From positions 27,832-43,985 of the forward strand of contig JAHYZB010000074.1 in assembly GCA_019424645.1 (NCBI GenBank): a stretch of 16,154 nt of DNA, read 5' to 3'. Each line of letters starts with the position of its first letter. Positions within the stretch are counted from its first letter, which is position 1. Below are positions 1-7,241 of the stretch, piece after piece. The position numbers and the translations under genes are program-made. The notes beneath the pieces are model-generated. The model made no database searches and was not told the origin of the DNA. It saw only the letters and a list, made by a program, of their open reading frames with translations. The DNA is from Oxalobacter formigenes. GTDB lineage: Bacteria > Pseudomonadota > Gammaproteobacteria > Burkholderiales > Burkholderiaceae_D.

Positions 1-779
1 TATTTCTTTTCACCTGACACAATCATCCAGCCAACACGATAGCCACAGGAACGGTAGTTCTTGGACAGGCCGTTCATGGTAATGAACAGGACATCGTTGG
101 CAAGGGAGGCTATCGACGTATGCGTCACGCCGTCATACAGGCACTTGTCGTAGATTTCGTCCGCAAAAACAATCAATTGATGTTCACGGGCCAGATTGAC
201 GATTTTCTTCAGCAGCTCATCCGGATACAGAGCACCCGTTGGATTGTTCGGATTGATAACGACGATCGCCTTGGTATGGGGCGTGATTTTCGCTTCGATA
301 TCCGCAATATCCGGCATCCAGTCTTTGGCTTCATCGCACATGTAATGTACGGCCTTGCCACCGGCCAGATTCACGGCGGCCGTCCACAGTGGATAATCCG
401 GCGTCGGAACCAGCACTTCATCGCCATTGTCCAGCAGCGCGTGCATGGAGAGCATGATCAGTTCGGATGCGCCGTTGCCGATATAAATATCGTCGATTGT
501 GACACCCTCGATATTTTTCTGCTGCGTATACTGCATGATCGCCTTGCGTGAGGCGAACATCCCTTTCGAATCCGAGTATGGCGCGGCATTTTGCATGTTC
601 TTGATCATGTCGCGGACGATTTCATCCGGTGGATCGAAGCCGAATGCACCGACATTGCCGATGTTCAGCTTGATGATCTTCTGTCCATCCGCTTCCATTT
701 CCCGCGCTCTTTCGAGAACAGGTCCACGGATGTCATAACATACATTTGCCAATTTCTTCGATTTGTTAATTAGGTGCAT
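1..779 (-). CDS. alaT: Alanine/glutamate-pyruvate aminotransferase, AlaA/AlaT type (partial, C-terminus beyond the window)
   Basis: A PLP-dependent class I/II aminotransferase that makes alanine from pyruvate and glutamate in the cytoplasm. The first 259 codons are present. The ATG at 777-779 is preceded by GGGAG at 786-790 with a 6-base gap. The N-terminus (NVCYDIRGPVLERA at about residues 12-25) and the run of motifs NGASELI, PTPDYPLWTAAV, NPNNPTGALYP and FADEIYDK match Escherichia coli AlaA almost residue for residue as I remember it. The PLP lysine is in NGLSKNYRS, with K240 encoded at 60-62, the same number as in AlaA. The reading frame is open to the window edge, so this is an edge cut and not a truncated gene. 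It diverges from the Mth938 gene across about 210 bases. HisC-type enzymes are related, but the AlaA-like N-terminus argues against them. Confidence 0.93.
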   Translation of the reverse strand, partial: MHLINKSKKLANVCYDIRGPVLERAREMEADGQKIIKLNIGNVGAFGFDPPDEIVRDMIKNMQNAAPYSDSKGMFASRKAIMQYTQQKNIEGVTIDDIYIGNGASELIMLSMHALLDNGDEVLVPTPDYPLWTAAVNLAGGKAVHYMCDEAKDWMPDIADIEAKITPHTKAIVVINPNNPTGALYPDELLKKIVNLAREHQLIVFADEIYDKCLYDGVTHTSIASLANDVLFITMNGLSKNYRSCGYRVGWMIVSGEKK

Positions 780-991
780 TGTGTGCTCCCGGAGTTCGTT
801 TAAGGATCGTACCCTTTTCAACCAAGAAAATATATCATTCTGACCAATACTTCAGCGAGAATCAAGACCGAAACCGCTAAGTAGTAAAGCCTATCACTTT
901 ATGAGGAATTAGGTAAGGAAAAAATCGTTTGGTTCGCTTTTTGCCAAATTTCATAGCCTGTATTCATTAATGACAGTAACATTTGGATTAT

Positions 992-1384
992 ATGAATATC
1001 GAACCTGAAAATATCGGCACTTCCCAAATCGTCACTGCCGTCACCGATGAAACCATCACGATTAATGGTGCCGGCTACACACACAGCCTGATTGTCATGC
1101 CGGACATGTTGCCCGTTCCATGGCCCATTCACTCATTCGACGAACTGACACTGCCAGACCTGATTGAACTGGGACAATACAAACCGGACATTATTGTGCT
1201 GGGAACAGGACGGCAAACCCGCTTTTTAAGACAGGAAGAAACCTTCCTTCTGCTTGAAAAAGGCATCCTCATCGAATGCATGAACAACCGTTCCGCCTGT
1301 GGCGCGTACAACCTGATTGTGGCAGAAGACCGGCATGCCCTTCTCGCTCTTATTATGGAAGATATGGAAGAGATAAAACAGTAA
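992..1384 (+). CDS. Mth938-like domain protein (DUF498/DUF598, NDUFAF3-like fold)
   Basis: A small cytoplasmic protein of 130 residues, full length for the Mth938 family. The family signature is the stretch PDIIVLGTGRQTRFL at about residues 65-79, followed by a region that aligns with the usual GILIE...ACGAYN segment at 91-106. The biochemical role of bacterial members is not established. A eukaryotic relative, NDUFAF3, helps assemble respiratory complex I. I chose the ATG at 992 because bacterial homologues begin about this far ahead of the ING.Y segment. A TTG three codons upstream at 983 is possible, and neither start has a strong ribosome binding site. The gene lies divergent to alaT, a pairing I recall from other Burkholderiales, and 83 bases upstream of the peroxiredoxin gene on the same strand. 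Confidence 0.82.
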   Translation: MNIEPENIGTSQIVTAVTDETITINGAGYTHSLIVMPDMLPVPWPIHSFDELTLPDLIELGQYKPDIIVLGTGRQTRFLRQEETFLLLEKGILIECMNNRSACGAYNLIVAEDRHALLALIMEDMEEIKQ

Positions 1385-1467
1385 AAAAAGGTTACACTGT
1401 CGTCGTAGCGTTTTTTTGACCGCATATGGCTTTTCCCGCCATAAAAACATAAAAGAAAGCAAAAAAA

Positions 1468-1944
1468 ATGTCAGAAGAAACCGTTCAGCTTGACCAGATC
1501 ATTCCCGACTTCACTGCAGAAGCAACCGTCAAGCCATTCAAACTGTCGGACTACAAGGGTAAAAACCTCATCATCTATTTCTATCCCAAAGACAATACAC
1601 CGGGCTGTACAGCCGAAAGCATCGATTTCAGGGAATATTATCCGGAATTTTTGAAGGCCAATACCGAGATTGTTGGCCTTTCCCGGGACAGTATGCGTTC
1701 GCATGAAAATTTTGCGAAAAAGTTCGATTTGCCTTTTCCCCTGATTTCCGATCCTGAAGAAACCGTCTGCAATCGCTTCAACGTCATGAAAACCAAGGTT
1801 CGTTACGGCAAGCCGGGGCGCGGTATCGAACGTAGCACTTTCCTGATCGACCGTGATGGAAAACTGGTGAAAGAATGGCGTGGTGTCAAGGTAGCCGGCC
1901 ACATCGAGGAAATTCTCGAGGCCGCCCGACAATTGAACAAATAA
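1468..1944 (+). CDS. bcp: Thiol peroxidase, Bcp/PrxQ-type peroxiredoxin
   Basis: A 158-residue thioredoxin-fold peroxidase that reduces hydrogen peroxide and organic hydroperoxides in the cytoplasm, with electrons usually from thioredoxin. The peroxidatic site is YPKDNTPGCTAES, with T44 and C47, and the conserved arginine is R122 in GIERSTFLID. E. coli Bcp carries a second cysteine five residues after the first. Here that place is I52, so the usual internal disulphide cannot form. The only other cysteine is C101 in the DPEETVCNRF helix region. The ATG at 1468 follows an A-rich leader with a weak AGAAAG site. The gene is 123 bases upstream of phoH on the same strand and may share a transcript with it. 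Confidence 0.93.
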   Translation: MSEETVQLDQIIPDFTAEATVKPFKLSDYKGKNLIIYFYPKDNTPGCTAESIDFREYYPEFLKANTEIVGLSRDSMRSHENFAKKFDLPFPLISDPEETVCNRFNVMKTKVRYGKPGRGIERSTFLIDRDGKLVKEWRGVKVAGHIEEILEAARQLNK

Positions 1945-2067
1945 GCGTTCTCTTGTAAATGGACAAAGCAGTGCGACTTTTATCGCAGTAAATTATTTCA
2001 AAACGGACCGGACTCATCGGTCAAAGCTGCCGGATCATTTGAATACCCATAACAAAACGAGGTTCTG

Positions 2068-3789
2068 ATGCCATTACCGAAAATGCCAACCAAACCTGCG
2101 GATACCATAACGCAAAAAGACATGGCAGCCACCAAACTGCCAGCCAACGCCACGCCCAAGGCAAAGAAAAAACCGGCGGCAAAACCGGCAATAACGGCAA
2201 AACCGGAAATAAAGGAAGCCAAGGCATCGATACCTGCTGCCAAAGCGGCACCGAAAAACGGGCAAAAAACGGCACAAGCTGTTTCAAAGGCAAAACTTCC
2301 TCCCCGTCCACCCCGCAAAAAACTGGTAGAAACGACGAAACAGTCGCCAATGTCCCGTGCCGCCAGCAAGTCAGGCGAAACAAAACTGTTTGTACTGGAC
2401 ACGAACGTTTTGATGCATGACCCGACCTGCCTCTTCCGTTTCGAGGAACACGACATCTTCCTGCCGATGATCACACTGGAAGAACTCGATAACCACAAAC
2501 GCGGCATGTCCGACGTGGCCCGGAATGTCCGACAGGTCACCCGTACGCTGGACCAGCTTGTTGCGGATGTCGATGAAACCAGACTGATGACCAAGGGTAT
2601 TCCCTTGAACAAACTGGGCAACAAGGAAGCACAGGGACACCTTTATTTCCAGACCAAAATGGAAGCGGCTCCATTGCCGAAAGACCTGGCATCCGACAAG
2701 GCAGACAACCAGATCCTCGGCGTCATGATGGGGCTTGTGGCAACCCATCCTACCCGTGCCATTGTCATGGTGTCCAAAGACATCAATATGCGTATCAAGG
2801 CACGCGCACTGGGATTGTCGTCCGAAGACTATTTCAACGATCAGGTTCTGGAAGATTCCGACCTGCTCTATCCGGGTACCCTGCAACTGCCAGCCGATTT
2901 CTGGGATAAACACGGCAAAAACATCGAAACATGGCACGAGAACGACCATCATGGCGTCAGCCAGACGTTTTACCGCATCAGCGGCCCGCTGGTTCCTTCC
3001 ATGGTCGTCAACCAGTTCGTCTATATGGAGCCTCAGGATGGTGAAATACCTTTTCAGGCTCAGGTAAAGGAACTCAACGGAAAAACAGCCGTGCTGGAAA
3101 CACTGCACGACTACATGCACAGCAAAAACAATGTCTGGGGCATCACCGCACGTAACCGGGAACAGAATTTCGCCTTCAATATCCTGTTGAATCCGGATAT
3201 CGACATCGTCACGCTCGTCGGTCAGGCCGGTACCGGCAAAACCCTGCTGGCACTGGCGGCCGGGCTGGCTCAGGTACTGGAAACGAAACGCTATAACGAA
3301 GTCATCGTTACCCGTGTCACCATCCCGGTGGGCGAAGACATCGGTTTCCTGCCAGGCACCGAAGAAGAAAAGATGTCACCCTGGATGGGTGCGCTGGACG
3401 ACAACCTCGAAGTCCTCTCCAAATCCGAACAAAGTGAAGGCGGTGAATGGGGCCGTGCGACAACACAGGAACTCATCCGTTCCCGCATTTCGGTCAAATC
3501 GCTGAACTTCATGCGGGGACGTACCTTCGTCAACAAGTTCCTGATCATCGATGAAGCGCAGAACCTGACCCCGAAACAGATGAAAACCCTGATCACCCGT
3601 GCAGGTTCGGGAACCAAAATCGTCTGTCTCGGCAACATCGCGCAGATCGACACGCCTTACCTCACGGAAGGTTCGAGCGGCCTGACCTACGTGGTCGACC
3701 GTTTCAGGGGATGGGAGCACGGCGGCCACGTCATGCTGGCTCGTGGCGAACGTTCCCGGCTGGCCGATTACGCTACCGACGTTCTGTAA
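2068..3789 (+). CDS. phoH: PhoH family protein: PIN domain fused to PhoH ATPase, with basic N-terminal tail
   Basis: A 573-residue cytoplasmic protein. Residues 1-103 are a Lys/Ala/Pro-rich low-complexity tail. A PIN ribonuclease-like domain spans about 106-265 and begins KLFVLDTNVLMHD (D111), with further acidic residues E139, D213 and D238 that could bind metal. The PhoH P-loop ATPase domain spans about 365-573, with Walker A GQAGTGKT at 385-392, Walker B FLIIDE at 491-496 and a C-terminal GERSRLADYA. PIN-PhoH proteins (PhoH2 type) are linked to RNA unwinding and cleavage, but the cellular role here is unproven. The start at 2068 has an AGG site at 2060-2062, 5 bases upstream. A terminator lies 13 bases after the stop. 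In better-known members the tail is shorter or absent, and its sequence is probably not conserved. Confidence 0.93.
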   Translation: MPLPKMPTKPADTITQKDMAATKLPANATPKAKKKPAAKPAITAKPEIKEAKASIPAAKAAPKNGQKTAQAVSKAKLPPRPPRKKLVETTKQSPMSRAASKSGETKLFVLDTNVLMHDPTCLFRFEEHDIFLPMITLEELDNHKRGMSDVARNVRQVTRTLDQLVADVDETRLMTKGIPLNKLGNKEAQGHLYFQTKMEAAPLPKDLASDKADNQILGVMMGLVATHPTRAIVMVSKDINMRIKARALGLSSEDYFNDQVLEDSDLLYPGTLQLPADFWDKHGKNIETWHENDHHGVSQTFYRISGPLVPSMVVNQFVYMEPQDGEIPFQAQVKELNGKTAVLETLHDYMHSKNNVWGITARNREQNFAFNILLNPDIDIVTLVGQAGTGKTLLALAAGLAQVLETKRYNEVIVTRVTIPVGEDIGFLPGTEEEKMSPWMGALDDNLEVLSKSEQSEGGEWGRATTQELIRSRISVKSLNFMRGRTFVNKFLIIDEAQNLTPKQMKTLITRAGSGTKIVCLGNIAQIDTPYLTEGSSGLTYVVDRFRGWEHGGHVMLARGERSRLADYATDVL

Positions 3790-3802
3790 AAATAAAGAGT
3801 AT

Positions 3803-3832
3803 AAAAAAACCGGGCTTTCGCCCGGTTTTTTT
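3803..3832. terminator. Bidirectional intrinsic terminator between phoH and clpB
   Basis: Seven A residues (3803-3809), a perfect 6-bp GC stem (CCGGGC 3810-3815 with GCCCGG 3820-3825), a TTTC loop and seven T residues (3826-3832). The A and T tracts make the structure symmetrical, so it works for phoH on the plus strand and for clpB, which ends at 3853, on the minus strand. Confidence 0.93.
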
Positions 3833-3852
3833 GTTGAAGGAAGAAAGGACTT

Positions 3853-6447
3853 TTAGTCCTGAATCCGTTTTTCGAATTCCAGCTTGCCGTCTTTCTCGTC
3901 TACGACAATGATATCTTTCGGACCGTAGTAGCCTTCCAGAATGTACCTGGAAATCGGATTTTCGATCTGGTTCTGGATCGCCCTCTTCAGAGGACGGGCA
4001 CCGAATAGCGGATCGAAACCGGCTTCGGCGATCTTGTGCAAGGCCTTTTCCGAAACATCCAGAGACATCTCCATTTTTTCCAGACGCTTGTTGAGCAGTT
4101 CGAGCTGGATCTTTGCAATCGCACCGATGTTCTTTTCATCCAATGCATGGAAAACGACGATTTCGTCCACACGGTTGATGAATTCCGGACGGAAATGCTT
4201 GCGCACTTCGTCCATCACGGCAACCTTGACCAGATTCTGATCGCTGCCGGTCATCGACTGGATCAGGTGCGAACCAAGGTTCGAGGTCATGACGATGACG
4301 GTATTCTTGAAGTCTACCGTCCGTCCCTGACCGTCGGTCATACGACCGTCGTCCAGCACTTGCAACAAAACGTTGAACACGTCCGGATGTGCTTTTTCGA
4401 TTTCATCGAGCAGGATGACGCTGTACGGTTTACGGCGAACAGCTTCGGTCAGATAACCGCCTTCCTCGTAACCGACGTATCCCGGAGGCGCACCGATCAG
4501 GCGTGCGACCGAATGTTTTTCCATAAATTCACTCATATCGATACGGATCATTGCGTCTTCAGTATCGAACAGGAACGAGGCCAAAGCCTTGCACAATTCA
4601 GTCTTACCCACACCTGTCGGCCCAAGGAACATGAATGAACCGTATGGCCTGTTCGGATCGGACAGCCCGGCACGTGAACGGCGGATTGCCTCGGAAACAG
4701 CCACTATCGCTTCATGCTGGCCGACCACCCGTTTGTGCAGGTAATCTTCCATATGCAAGAGCTTGTCGCGTTCCCCCTGCATCATCTTGGAAACCGGAAT
4801 ACCGGTTGCACGGGAGACGACTTCCGCAATCTCTTCGGCATCCACATGCGTACGCAAAAGCTTCGGATGATCTGTTTCCAGAGTAGCTTCTTTCTTGTCG
4901 TCGTCTGCGAGCGCTTTTTCCAGTTCCGGCAACCTTCCGTACATCAGTTCGGACATCTTCTGGAAATCGCCACGGCGTTTGGCTTCGTCCATTTCAAGGC
5001 GGACTTTCTCAATCTCTTCCTTGATATGCTTGGACCCTTCGACGCCCGCTTTTTCGGCTTTCAGAATTTCATCGTAATCAGCGTATTCTTTTTCCAGCCT
5101 GTTGATTTCTTCCTCGATCAGGGCAAGACGTTTCAATGACGCTTCATCCGTTTCTTTCTTGACTGCTTCGCGTTCGATCTTCAGCTGGATGATACGGCGA
5201 TCCAGTTTGTCCATGACTTCCGGTTTGGAATCGATTTCCATCTTGATGCGTGAAGCCGCTTCGTCGATCAGGTCAATCGCCTTATCCGGCAGGAAGCGGT
5301 CGGTGATATAACGCTGCGACAGTTCAGCCGCCGCGATAATCGCCGGGTCGGTAATTTCGACGCCATGATGCAGCTCGTATTTTTCCTGCAAGCCACGCAA
5401 AATCGCGATGGTGTCTTCCACCGTCGGTTCATCGACCATGATCTTCTGGAACCTGCGTTCCAGAGCGGCATCTTTTTCGATGTACTTGCGGTATTCATCC
5501 AGCGTCGTCGCGCCTACGCAATGCAGCTCCCCACGTGCCAGCGCCGGTTTCAGCATGTTACCGGCATCCATTGCGCCTTCGGCCTTGCCTGCGCCGACCA
5601 TGGTATGGATTTCATCGATGAAAACGATATCCTGGCCTTCGTCTTTCGCCAGTTCATTCAGAACCGCTTTCAGGCGTTCCTCAAACTCGCCACGGAATTT
5701 CGCACCCGCCAGCAACGCGGCCATATCGAGCGCCAGCACCCGTTTTCCTTTCAGGCTTTCAGGCACTTCATCGTTCACGATACGCTGTGCCAGCCCTTCG
5801 ACAATCGCCGTTTTACCGACACCCGGCTCACCGATCAACACAGGATTGTTTTTCGTCCTGCGCTGCAAAACCTGGATGGCACGACGGATTTCGTCGTCAC
5901 GGCCGATCACCGGATCGAGCTTGCCCTGACGTGCCCGTTCGGTCAGATCGAGCGTGTATTTTTTCAGCGCTTCACGCTGGCCCTCGGCATCGGCGGAATT
6001 GACGTTGGCGTCACCACGGACGGCCTTGATCGCCGCTTCAAGGGCACTGCGGGACAAACCGCTTTCACGTGCCAGACGGCCCGCCTCGGACTTGTCATCC
6101 AGAAGAGCCAAAAGAACCATTTCACTGGCTATGAACTGGTCGTTACGTTTTTGCGCTTCCTTGTCGGCCAGATTCAGCACGTTCATCAGTTCACGTCCGA
6201 TCTGGACGTCTCCACCCGTACCGGATACCTTCGGCAAACGGTCAACAGCCGAGTTCAGCGAACTGGCCAGTTTATTGACGTTCACCCCTGCCCGTTGAAG
6301 CAGGGATCTGGCACTCCCATCATCTTGCTTGAGCAAGGCGGAAACCATATGAACCGGATCGACATACTGGTTATCGTTCCCGACAGCCATGCTATGCGCA
6401 TCTGCAATGGCTTCCTGTAATTTTGTAGTCAACTTGTCTTGACGCAT
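3853..6447 (-). CDS. clpB: ATP-dependent chaperone (disaggregase) ClpB
   Basis: An 864-residue Hsp100 AAA+ hexameric disaggregase that extracts polypeptides from aggregates with DnaK. The order is complete. An N-terminal domain spans 1-145. NBD1 has Walker A GEPGVGKT at 206-213, Walker B VFIDE at 275-279 and pore loop AKFRGEFEER at about 249-258. A coiled-coil middle domain lies at about 405-530. NBD2 has Walker A GPTGVGKT at 609-616, Walker B VILLDE at 677-682 and pore loop GYVGYEEGG at 656-664. The coiled-coil middle domain separates it from ClpA, and its length matches E. coli ClpB (857). The ATG at 6445-6447 follows GGGAGG at 6453-6458. A second, internal start known in E. coli ClpB was not assigned here. 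Control appears to be by a heat-shock promoter (6478-6506). Confidence 0.97.
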   Translation of the reverse strand: MRQDKLTTKLQEAIADAHSMAVGNDNQYVDPVHMVSALLKQDDGSARSLLQRAGVNVNKLASSLNSAVDRLPKVSGTGGDVQIGRELMNVLNLADKEAQKRNDQFIASEMVLLALLDDKSEAGRLARESGLSRSALEAAIKAVRGDANVNSADAEGQREALKKYTLDLTERARQGKLDPVIGRDDEIRRAIQVLQRRTKNNPVLIGEPGVGKTAIVEGLAQRIVNDEVPESLKGKRVLALDMAALLAGAKFRGEFEERLKAVLNELAKDEGQDIVFIDEIHTMVGAGKAEGAMDAGNMLKPALARGELHCVGATTLDEYRKYIEKDAALERRFQKIMVDEPTVEDTIAILRGLQEKYELHHGVEITDPAIIAAAELSQRYITDRFLPDKAIDLIDEAASRIKMEIDSKPEVMDKLDRRIIQLKIEREAVKKETDEASLKRLALIEEEINRLEKEYADYDEILKAEKAGVEGSKHIKEEIEKVRLEMDEAKRRGDFQKMSELMYGRLPELEKALADDDKKEATLETDHPKLLRTHVDAEEIAEVVSRATGIPVSKMMQGERDKLLHMEDYLHKRVVGQHEAIVAVSEAIRRSRAGLSDPNRPYGSFMFLGPTGVGKTELCKALASFLFDTEDAMIRIDMSEFMEKHSVARLIGAPPGYVGYEEGGYLTEAVRRKPYSVILLDEIEKAHPDVFNVLLQVLDDGRMTDGQGRTVDFKNTVIVMTSNLGSHLIQSMTGSDQNLVKVAVMDEVRKHFRPEFINRVDEIVVFHALDEKNIGAIAKIQLELLNKRLEKMEMSLDVSEKALHKIAEAGFDPLFGARPLKRAIQNQIENPISRYILEGYYGPKDIIVVDEKDGKLEFEKRIQD

Positions 6448-6477
6448 TGCAACCTCCCAATATCTGACATTCTTTTA

Positions 6478-6506
6478 ATATTGGGATCAGCATGCCTCAT
6501 TTCAAG
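6478..6506 (-). promoter_or_regulatory. Sigma-32 (RpoH) type heat-shock promoter of clpB
   Basis: On the minus strand, CTTGAAA (6506-6500) is followed after 14 bases by CCCAATAT (6485-6478). The known RpoH consensus is CTTGAAA, 11-16 bases, CCCATnT. It lies 30-60 bases upstream of the clpB ATG, where a heat-shock promoter is expected. The match was found by eye and has not been tested. Confidence 0.8.
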
Positions 6507-6529
6507 CGTTTTTTCATTGCGAAATGAGG
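6495..6529. repeat. Perfect 9-bp inverted repeat overlapping the clpB -35 element
   Basis: CCTCATTTC at 6495-6503 and GAAATGAGG at 6521-6529 are exact reverse complements separated by 17 bases. The left arm includes four bases of the sigma-32 -35 element. No T tract follows on either strand, so it is not a terminator. It is not the CIRCE/HrcA operator (TTAGCACTC-N9-GAGTGCTAA). It could be an operator for an unidentified regulator or chance symmetry. Confidence 0.6.
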
Positions 6530-6561
6530 AACAGGGATCAATCTTTATGAAAAAAGTTCAA

Positions 6562-6939
6562 TCAGAGTGTTGACAGGTACCGATAAGCTGCAAACCCGGC
6601 AATACACATCAGAATGGAACCGGCTACATGCAGCAGAATCTGGACGCTCGCCCAGATATATTCACCTCGTTGCAGCATCAAAACCGTTTCGGCCGAGAAC
6701 GTCGAAAAGGTCGTCAGCCCTCCCAGAAAACCGGTAATGATAAACAGTCGCCATTCCGGACTGATATTGTTGTGCCAGAAAAAGAATGAGGTCGCCATAC
6801 CGATGATGAAACCGCCGACCAGATTGGCAACCAGTGTACCCAGTGGAATATGCTGGTGAATATTGTTCATCCACATCCCGAGACACCATCTTAACCATGC
6901 GCCTATCGCAGCGCCCACTCCTACCGCAAGCCAACTCAT
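6562..6939 (-). CDS. crcB: Fluoride-specific ion channel CrcB/FluC
   Basis: A 125-residue inner-membrane channel that works as an antiparallel dimer to let cytoplasmic fluoride leave the cell. Four hydrophobic segments are visible (about 2-22, 33-55, 64-88 and 96-120). Family motifs are R17 in the first helix, GTLVANLVGG at 34-43 with the conserved N39, and GFLGGLTTFSTFS at 70-82, which holds the sodium site and the F78/F81 pair that lines the fluoride path. The ATG at 6937-6939 follows AAGGAA at 6949-6954, spaced 9 bases. It is preceded by a fluoride riboswitch, which independently supports the call. clpB lies 115 bases downstream on the same strand but has its own promoter. Confidence 0.97.
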   Translation of the reverse strand: MSWLAVGVGAAIGAWLRWCLGMWMNNIHQHIPLGTLVANLVGGFIIGMATSFFFWHNNISPEWRLFIITGFLGGLTTFSTFSAETVLMLQRGEYIWASVQILLHVAGSILMCIAGFAAYRYLSTL

Positions 6940-7031
6940 TTTTTCACATTCCTTTTTTCAATTCATCAAAGCGTCATCACGCTCTCAAACAACGGGAGAC
7001 TCCGAAAAGAAGGCAACAGGCGCGAAAAAGC

Positions 7032-7075
7032 AAAAACGCCGATACCTTCACTGTCGAAGTGAAGCATATCAGGCG
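7032..7075 (-). terminator. Riboswitch-controlled intrinsic terminator in the crcB leader
   Basis: On the minus strand a long hairpin is followed by TTTTT (7036-7032). The inner stem is CTTCACT/AGTGAAG (7064-7058 with 7052-7046, loop 5). It is extended by GATA/TATC, then CGCC (7075-7072) with GGCG (7040-7037), with one bulged base at 7071. The 5' CGCC of this stem is also part of the fluoride aptamer, so the two structures exclude each other. Fluoride binding would therefore let transcription reach crcB. Confidence 0.85.
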
Positions 7076-7130
7076 TCATCATCCACAAAAAAACGTGGCG
7101 GTTGGAAAAGGTGGATCACCATCACCTTGA
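7067..7130 (-). ncRNA. Fluoride riboswitch (crcB motif) aptamer
   Basis: Read on the minus strand from 7128, the leader begins GGTGATGGTGATCCACC. It continues with CCAACCGCCAC, a T-rich loop, GTGG, and GATGATGACGCCTGAT. This order (GGnGAUGG...CC.CC, AACCGC, short hairpin, GAUGAnGCCU) is that of the crcB motif known from Pseudomonas syringae and Thermotoga petrophila. GGTG in the first loop can pair with CGCC near the 3' end, with one G-U, to make the pseudoknot. The sigma-70 promoter just upstream would start RNA at about 7131, and the downstream gene is crcB. Confidence 0.92.
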
Positions 7131-7137
7131 AAGGAAA

Positions 7138-7166
7138 AGCATATCCTTTAATTTTGTAACATGCAA
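7138..7166 (-). promoter_or_regulatory. Sigma-70 promoter of the riboswitch-crcB transcript
   Basis: On the minus strand, TTGCAT (7166-7161) and TATGCT (7143-7138) are separated by exactly 17 bases. Transcription would start near 7131, immediately before the aptamer, which is the usual arrangement. The -35 box coincides with the most upstream in-frame ATG of the divergent chromate transporter ORF. Confidence 0.72.
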
Positions 7167-7241
7167 GACCATTACGACCATGTCGTTTCCCTCTTGAGGT
7201 ATCATGTTATTAACGGACTCAGGACGCTTTTCACCATCCGA

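Larger units (their letters stand above)
6940..7241. other. Intergenic region between crcB and the chromate transporter genes
   Basis: About 300 bases without a supported protein gene. From 7166 down to 6940 on the minus strand it holds the crcB promoter, the fluoride aptamer, its terminator hairpin, a small 5-bp hairpin (6970-6983) and the crcB ribosome binding site. The part from 7167 to 7241 is open in the chromate transporter frame and would be coding if that gene starts at 7161. On the plus strand a TTGAAA (7127-7132) with TAATTT 16 bases later is a weak candidate promoter for the chromate genes. Confidence 0.7.

Noticed and set aside
970..1008. Small ORF starting at ATG 970
   Set aside because: Twelve codons, out of frame with the Mth938 gene, with no ribosome binding site or recognisable leader-peptide pattern.
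1425..1443. TATGGC/GCCATA hairpin between the Mth938 gene and bcp as a terminator
   Set aside because: Six-bp stem with no T tract after it on either strand.
2371..3120. Minus-strand open frame of 249 codons inside phoH
   Set aside because: Antisense shadow of the conserved PIN-PhoH coding region.
5365..6420. Long plus-strand open frame (351 codons) opposite clpB
   Set aside because: It is fully antisense to the well-supported clpB coding sequence and shows no recognisable domain.
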